Positions 30,912 through 34,659 of a DNA stretch of 34,659 bases are shown piece after piece (the stretch's first letter is position 1; every line of letters begins with the position of its first letter). Origin of the DNA: CANJDH01 sp964443245 (GTDB lineage: Bacteria; Pseudomonadota; Gammaproteobacteria; Burkholderiales; JAEUOS01); assembly GCA_964443245.1 (NCBI GenBank), contig CAYUEG010000026.1, positions 1 to 34,659 of the forward strand, in the 5' to 3' direction. The notes beneath the pieces are model-generated. The model had not been told where the DNA came from. It searched no databases and saw only the letters and a list, made by a program, of their open reading frames with translations. The position numbers were made by a program, and so were the translations under genes.

Positions 30912-31993
30912 GCCGGCGTGTCGGAAAGTGCGGCCAGCTGTCCGGCCTGGTGTTCGGCGGCCAGCGCGTTGGTCAGTTCGTCCAGATCGCCATCCATGAT
31001 GGCGCCGATCTTGTACAGGGTGAGATTGATGCGATGGTCGGTGACGCGCCCCTGCGGAAAGTTGTAGGTGCGAATGCGTTCGGAACGGTCTCCGGAGCCG
31101 ATCAGGTCCTTGCGGGTCGCCGCTTCCTTGGCTTGCGCCTCGCGGGTTTCCTTGTCCTTGATGCGCGCCGCCAGTACCGCAAAGGCGCGGTCCTTGTTCT
31201 GGTGCTGCGAGCGGCCGTCCTGGCATTCGGCCACGATGCCGGTCGGCAGGTGGGTGATGCGCACCGCCGATTCAGTCTTGTTGACGTGCTGGCCGCCGGC
31301 GCCGGAGGCGCGAAACACGTCGATGCGGATGTCTTCAGGACGGATGACCACGTCGGTGGCGGCATCGGCCTCCGGCATGATGGCCACCGTGCAAGCGGAG
31401 GTGTGAATGCGGCCCTGCGCCTCGGTTTCCGGTACCCGCTGTACGCGGTGCCCGCCGGATTCAAACTTCAGGCGCGAGTAGGCTCCTGCGCCGATGATGC
31501 GCATGATCACTTCCTTGTAGCCGCCCAGGTCGGAAGGACTTTCGGACGTCAGTTCCACCTGCCAGCGATTGCGCTCGGCAAACCGGCTGTACATGCGAAA
31601 CAGGTCGCCGGCGAACAGCGCTGATTCGTCACCGCCAGTACCGGCACGTATCTCCAGGAAGATGTTCTTGTCATCGTTGGGGTCCTTCGGCAGCAGGGCG
31701 CGCTCCAGTTCCTTCTCCAGTCGCTCCAGATCGGCACGCGCGGCACCAATTTCTTCCTCCGCCAGCGACTTCATGTCGGGGTCGCCGAGCATCTGGGTCG
31801 CACTGGCGGCGTCGGCCTCGCGGGCGGTGAAGCGGCCATACAACTCCACCACGGGAGTCAGCTCGGCATGCTCGCGCGTAAGCTTGCGGTAGGAATCGAG
31901 ATTCGCGGTGGCCGCCGGATCGGAGAGCAGGGCGTCAATTTCCGCCAAGCGCCGCGTCAACTGCGTCAGCTTGGCCGACAGGGAAGGTTTCAT
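30908..31993 (-). CDS. prfA: Peptide chain release factor 1
   Basis: A 361-residue RF1 that recognises UAA/UAG and triggers peptide release. The GGQ motif is at residues 233-235 (GAGGQHVNKTESAVR), and the codon-recognition tripeptide is P-E-T at 188-190, of the PxT type that distinguishes RF1 from RF2 (SPF). The RAGTGGDESALFAGDLFRMY segment is also present. The start ATG 31991-31993 is three bases after the hemA stop. Order hemA-prfA-prmC is the common proteobacterial one. Confidence 0.97.
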   Translation of the reverse strand: MKPSLSAKLTQLTRRLAEIDALLSDPAATANLDSYRKLTREHAELTPVVELYGRFTAREADAASATQMLGDPDMKSLAEEEIGAARADLERLEKELERALLPKDPNDDKNIFLEIRAGTGGDESALFAGDLFRMYSRFAERNRWQVELTSESPSDLGGYKEVIMRIIGAGAYSRLKFESGGHRVQRVPETEAQGRIHTSACTVAIMPEADAATDVVIRPEDIRIDVFRASGAGGQHVNKTESAVRITHLPTGIVAECQDGRSQHQNKDRAFAVLAARIKDKETREAQAKEAATRKDLIGSGDRSERIRTYNFPQGRVTDHRINLTLYKIGAIMDGDLDELTNALAAEHQAGQLAALSDTPA

Positions 31994-31996
31994 TCG

Positions 31997-33250
31997 TTAT
32001 AGTTTGTAGAGAGCCTGGATCCACTGCGCGGTGCGGGCGTGCTCGTCCGCGGTTGTGCGGGAGAGGGCGGCAGTGGGGGGGTGCATCAATTTGTTGGTGA
32101 GGGAACGGCTGAAGGCTTCCAGCACCTGCTCAGGCGCGAGCTTGCCTTGTTCGAGTGCCTTCAGGGCGCGCTGCAACTCCTCTGCGCGAGTTTCGTCGGC
32201 TTGCTCGCGCAGGCGTTTGACCAGGGGTGCCGACTCGCGCACGCTCAGCCAATGCATGAAGCCTTGCACCCGTGTCTCGATGATGTTCTCGGCCTGCGTC
32301 ACCGCGCCGCGGCGGGCTTCCATGCCTTCCTGCACCACATCACCGAGGTCATCCACCGTGTACAGATAGATGTCGGCGAGCTGTCCGGCTTCCGGCTCGA
32401 TGTCGCGCGGTACCGCCAGATCCACCATGAACATGGGTTTGCGCCGCCTTTTCTTGAGCGCGGATTCGATCAGCCCCAGGCCGAGGATAGGCAGCGAACT
32501 CGCGGTACAGGAGACGACGACGTCGAAGCGGTGCAGCTCCTGCGGCAGGTCGGACAGGCGAATCGCGCGCCCAAGCAAACGGGAGGCCAGCCCTTCGGCA
32601 CGTTCAGCCGTGCGGTTGGCCACGGTGATCGAAAGCGGACTCTGTGCCGCAAAGTGCGTCGCTGTCAGTTCGATCATCTCGCCCGCCCCGATGAACAGCA
32701 CGTGCGTTTCATTCAGGGAGGGGAAGATACGCGCCGCGAGGCGCACGGCCGCTGCGGCCATCGACACCGACTGCGCGCCGATCGCCGTGGAACTGCGTAC
32801 CTCCTTGGCCACCGCGAAGGAACGCTGAAACAGCTGATGCAGGTACGTGCCCATCGCGCCGGCGGACTCGGCATTTTTGGCTGCATCCTTCATCTGGCCG
32901 AGGATCTGCGGTTCCCCGAGCACCATCGAATCAAGGCCGGAAGCGACCCGAAAAGCGTGGCGCACAGCCGAATCCTGCGTATGTGTATAGAGATGCGGGG
33001 TCAGCGTGGAGCCGTCCACCTGATGGTAGCGTGCCAGCCACTGCGCAGCGCCGTGCAGCGTCGCCTCCGAATCGGTGGCGCAATAAATCTCGGTGCGATT
33101 GCAGGTCGAGAGAATGGCTGCTTCGCGCGCCAGCTTTTGGTCCAGCAACTCGCGCAAAGCCGCCTGCAGGCGCTCGACCTGAAATACCACCTGCTCACGC
33201 AGTTGCAGCGGGGCCGTGTGGTGGTTAAGGCCGAGTGTGGCGACGTGCAT
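31997..33250 (-). CDS. hemA: Glutamyl-tRNA reductase
   Basis: A 417-residue NADPH-dependent enzyme that reduces glutamyl-tRNA(Glu) to glutamate-1-semialdehyde, the first step of C5 heme synthesis. The catalytic Cys50 is in STCNRTEIY. The substrate segment is FRVASGLDSMVLGEPQILGQ, the NADPH-binding loop is VLFIGAGEM, and a C-terminal dimerisation helix bundle ends the protein. ATG 33248-33250 is two bases after the upstream TGA; a TTG two codons earlier is the only alternative nearby. It presumably leads the prfA-prmC operon together with the upstream TPR gene. Heme from this pathway is needed for the cytochrome domain of PuuD. Confidence 0.96.
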   Translation of the reverse strand: MHVATLGLNHHTAPLQLREQVVFQVERLQAALRELLDQKLAREAAILSTCNRTEIYCATDSEATLHGAAQWLARYHQVDGSTLTPHLYTHTQDSAVRHAFRVASGLDSMVLGEPQILGQMKDAAKNAESAGAMGTYLHQLFQRSFAVAKEVRSSTAIGAQSVSMAAAAVRLAARIFPSLNETHVLFIGAGEMIELTATHFAAQSPLSITVANRTAERAEGLASRLLGRAIRLSDLPQELHRFDVVVSCTASSLPILGLGLIESALKKRRRKPMFMVDLAVPRDIEPEAGQLADIYLYTVDDLGDVVQEGMEARRGAVTQAENIIETRVQGFMHWLSVRESAPLVKRLREQADETRAEELQRALKALEQGKLAPEQVLEAFSRSLTNKLMHPPTAALSRTTADEHARTAQWIQALYKL

Positions 33251-33252
33251 GG

Positions 33253-34659
33253 TCAACGCTTGCCTGGAGAGGGTGGTGCTACCGGGGTTGTCGACAAGGT
33301 AACAGGCTTGACAGGCACAGTCCCGTTCAATCTTGCCAGCAAGGCTTCAATTCGGCTGCGCGCCGCATTGGCTTCAGGCGTCTTAGTGGCATCGATGCGA
33401 GCCAGACTCGCCTGTGCATTGCCGATGGCCAGGTCACGTTGCCCGCTGACCGCGTAAGCTTCCACCACTTCCGCCGCCGCCAAGAAGTCATTTGGATCCG
33501 CAGCCACGATTTCCTGCCAGACGTTGCCAGCCTGGACCGCGTCGCCCATCCCCTTGAAGTATCGGGCCAATTCGACCCGAAGCGTCTTGATGGCGGCCGA
33601 GCCGGGCGGTTGTGCCGCAATGCCTTTGCGCAAGGCGGCGATGGCGATGGCGTGGTCGCCAAAGGCCCGTGTGAAGCGCAGTCGATCAAGGTACACGGAG
33701 GCATTGCGCGGATCCAGCGCCTCCATCTGGTCAAACTTGGCATAGGCTGCGGTGCGATCGCCAAAATCGATATCCAGCTGTGCCCAGTTACGCAATATCC
33801 ACGGATGCCCGGGGAACTGTTTGCGCGCTTCGGCAAACTCGGCGCGCGCGATGTCGGCGTTGCGCTGGCGCGCCTCCTTCCCGCCAGCGCCTTCGAGCGC
33901 TGCCAGCGAGAGGAACTGATGTACGTTCGCCGAAGAGAACATCATCCATGGGTCAAGCGGGGCGAGCTGCCGCCCGCGTGCAATGAACACTTTTGCTTCG
34001 TTCAACTGCTGGAGTACCTTGGCACCGATTGCAGGATTGTTTGCGGCCTGCGGAATCTCGCGCGAACTGCCGTCAATCAGGCGGCCAGCGTAGGTGCCGG
34101 AGAAGCGGCGCTCGGAAGGAACCAGTTCAGCCGCCGTTCGCGCAAAGGCATTCGCCGCGTCAATACGCTGGCGGCTATGCGCCCAAGTAGTGAGCTTGGC
34201 GTAGGTGTCTGCCCTGACGTCGAGCATGGCCAGGTGAAAGGTGAAGGTGCCTGCCGCCAACCCGGCAATCAGCAGCAATACGGGCAACAGGCGCGTACGC
34301 GATAAGGTGTGGCGCGATGGGTCGGCTACGTAAAGGTGGAGTCCAAATGCCAGTGCGATCAGAGCATAGCCGCCAAAGGCCCACAGCAAAAGTGCGTTGA
34401 TACGCTCGCCGACCAGAGCATCTGACGCGCCGCGAATCGCCCCGCCGAATTGCGCGTAGGCGAGCATGAACAGCACCCAGGGTACAGAGAATGCCATCAG
34501 GAAGCGCGCCGACGCATCGATAAAGGAAGTCTGCAGGCGGTGGGCCTCGGCCGCGGCGAAGACGAGACCGCAGGCGACCAACGCCAGCAGCGGCACGATG
34601 ATCAGGTTGAGCCGCTGTGGCGAGGGCGGCATGATTGACGGCCCTTGCAAGGGAGGGAA
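33253..34659 (-). CDS. Membrane protein with C-terminal TPR-like repeats (possibly the end of an O-antigen ligase/polymerase-type protein), 5' partial
   Basis: The frame stays open to the right window edge (about 469 codons). Internal candidates for a start are ATG 34632, with AAGGG nine bases upstream, and a TTG at 34650. The N-terminal ~150 visible residues contain four hydrophobic helices. The rest is helical with tandem TPR-like units (for example AQLDIDFGDRTAAYAKFDQMEALDPRNASVYLDRLRF and later repeats), ending in a proline-rich tail. A DPW segment before the repeats recalls Wzy/O-antigen-ligase proteins with TPR tails, and in that case the catalytic part lies outside the window. It abuts hemA with a two-base gap, so it may be co-transcribed. 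The function is not assigned. Confidence 0.7.
   Translation of the reverse strand, partial: FPPLQGPSIMPPSPQRLNLIIVPLLALVACGLVFAAAEAHRLQTSFIDASARFLMAFSVPWVLFMLAYAQFGGAIRGASDALVGERINALLLWAFGGYALIALAFGLHLYVADPSRHTLSRTRLLPVLLLIAGLAAGTFTFHLAMLDVRADTYAKLTTWAHSRQRIDAANAFARTAAELVPSERRFSGTYAGRLIDGSSREIPQAANNPAIGAKVLQQLNEAKVFIARGRQLAPLDPWMMFSSANVHQFLSLAALEGAGGKEARQRNADIARAEFAEARKQFPGHPWILRNWAQLDIDFGDRTAAYAKFDQMEALDPRNASVYLDRLRFTRAFGDHAIAIAALRKGIAAQPPGSAAIKTLRVELARYFKGMGDAVQAGNVWQEIVAADPNDFLAAAEVVEAYAVSGQRDLAIGNAQASLARIDATKTPEANAARSRIEALLARLNGTVPVKPVTLSTTPVAPPSPGKR

Noticed and set aside
30912..31226. N-terminal extension of prmC by 105 residues
   Set aside because: It lies wholly inside prfA in another frame, is Arg/Gly/Pro-rich and non-homologous; the ATGA-overlapping ATG gives a normal PrmC.
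32039..33457. Long plus-strand frame (472 codons) opposite hemA
   Set aside because: hemA motifs on the minus strand are unambiguous; the antisense translation is low-complexity and lacks a ribosome-binding site or known domain.
1..34659. CRISPR arrays, tRNA or rRNA genes, insertion sequences and phage genes
   Set aside because: None was recognised by reading: no regularly spaced repeats, no transposase or integrase motifs and no tRNA-like cloverleaf noticed. A covariance-model scan was not possible.

Overview
The window looks like a chromosomal segment of a high-GC betaproteobacterium. The evidence is the gene content and order: argC, a coiled-coil membrane protein, bactofilin and erpA at the left, then anmK, an M23 peptidase and tyrS, and hemA-prfA-prmC-...-grxD at the right. 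Both blocks are housekeeping neighbourhoods familiar from Burkholderiales-type genomes; the genus cannot be given. A run of ten N marks one assembly gap near 2.17 kb. No tRNA, rRNA, CRISPR array or insertion sequence was recognised.

Layout. 1-6.06 kb: arginine biosynthesis (argC tail), a DUF6776-like protein, bactofilin, the Fe-S carrier ErpA, then leftward anmK and an M23 peptidase (cell-wall recycling and remodelling), then rightward tyrS. 6.1-16.0 kb: a long leftward catabolic operon, in transcription order two tandem amidohydrolase_2 paralogues, a UbiD-family decarboxylase, a three-subunit molybdenum hydroxylase (FAD, 2Fe-2S and Mo subunits), a G3E/COG0523 GTPase, and an ABC ATPase and permease. 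The matching periplasmic binding protein is divergent at 16.4-17.4 kb. 17.5-25.3 kb: a urate/ureide island built from two divergent operons around 21.4 kb. Leftward: puuE, a GntR/FCD regulator, uraD, an allantoate amidohydrolase and an atypical uraH. Rightward: an M20 hydrolase, a canonical uraH, puuD and a 2-keto-4-pentenoate hydratase-like gene. 25.4-26.5 kb: lrgAB. 26.5-34.7 kb: grxD, a signalling set (FHA protein, LysM-FecR protein, response regulator fused to a Ser/Thr kinase), prmC, prfA, hemA and a membrane-TPR protein running off the right edge.

How it works together. PuuD, UraH and UraD would take urate to S-allantoin; PuuE opens the ring to allantoate, and the AllC-like enzyme releases ureidoglycine/ureidoglycolate. 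The terminal ureidoglycolate step is not obvious; the M20 enzyme is a candidate. Tandem TTGT-N2-ACAA palindromes in the puuE/M20 divergent promoter are probably the GntR operators. A close relative (TGTATACA) lies before the ABC ATPase gene of the 6-16 kb operon, which suggests the two catabolic blocks share a regulator.

The most interesting unexplained unit is the 6-17 kb cluster. UbiD, a Mo hydroxylase and two amidohydrolase_2 proteins next to a dedicated ABC importer looks like a route for a (hetero)aromatic carboxylic acid whose substrate I cannot name. One of the two amidohydrolases has lost its HxH metal motif while keeping the other metal ligands. A second point is the response-regulator/kinase, FecR and FHA set sitting inside the usually tight prmC-grxD neighbourhood.
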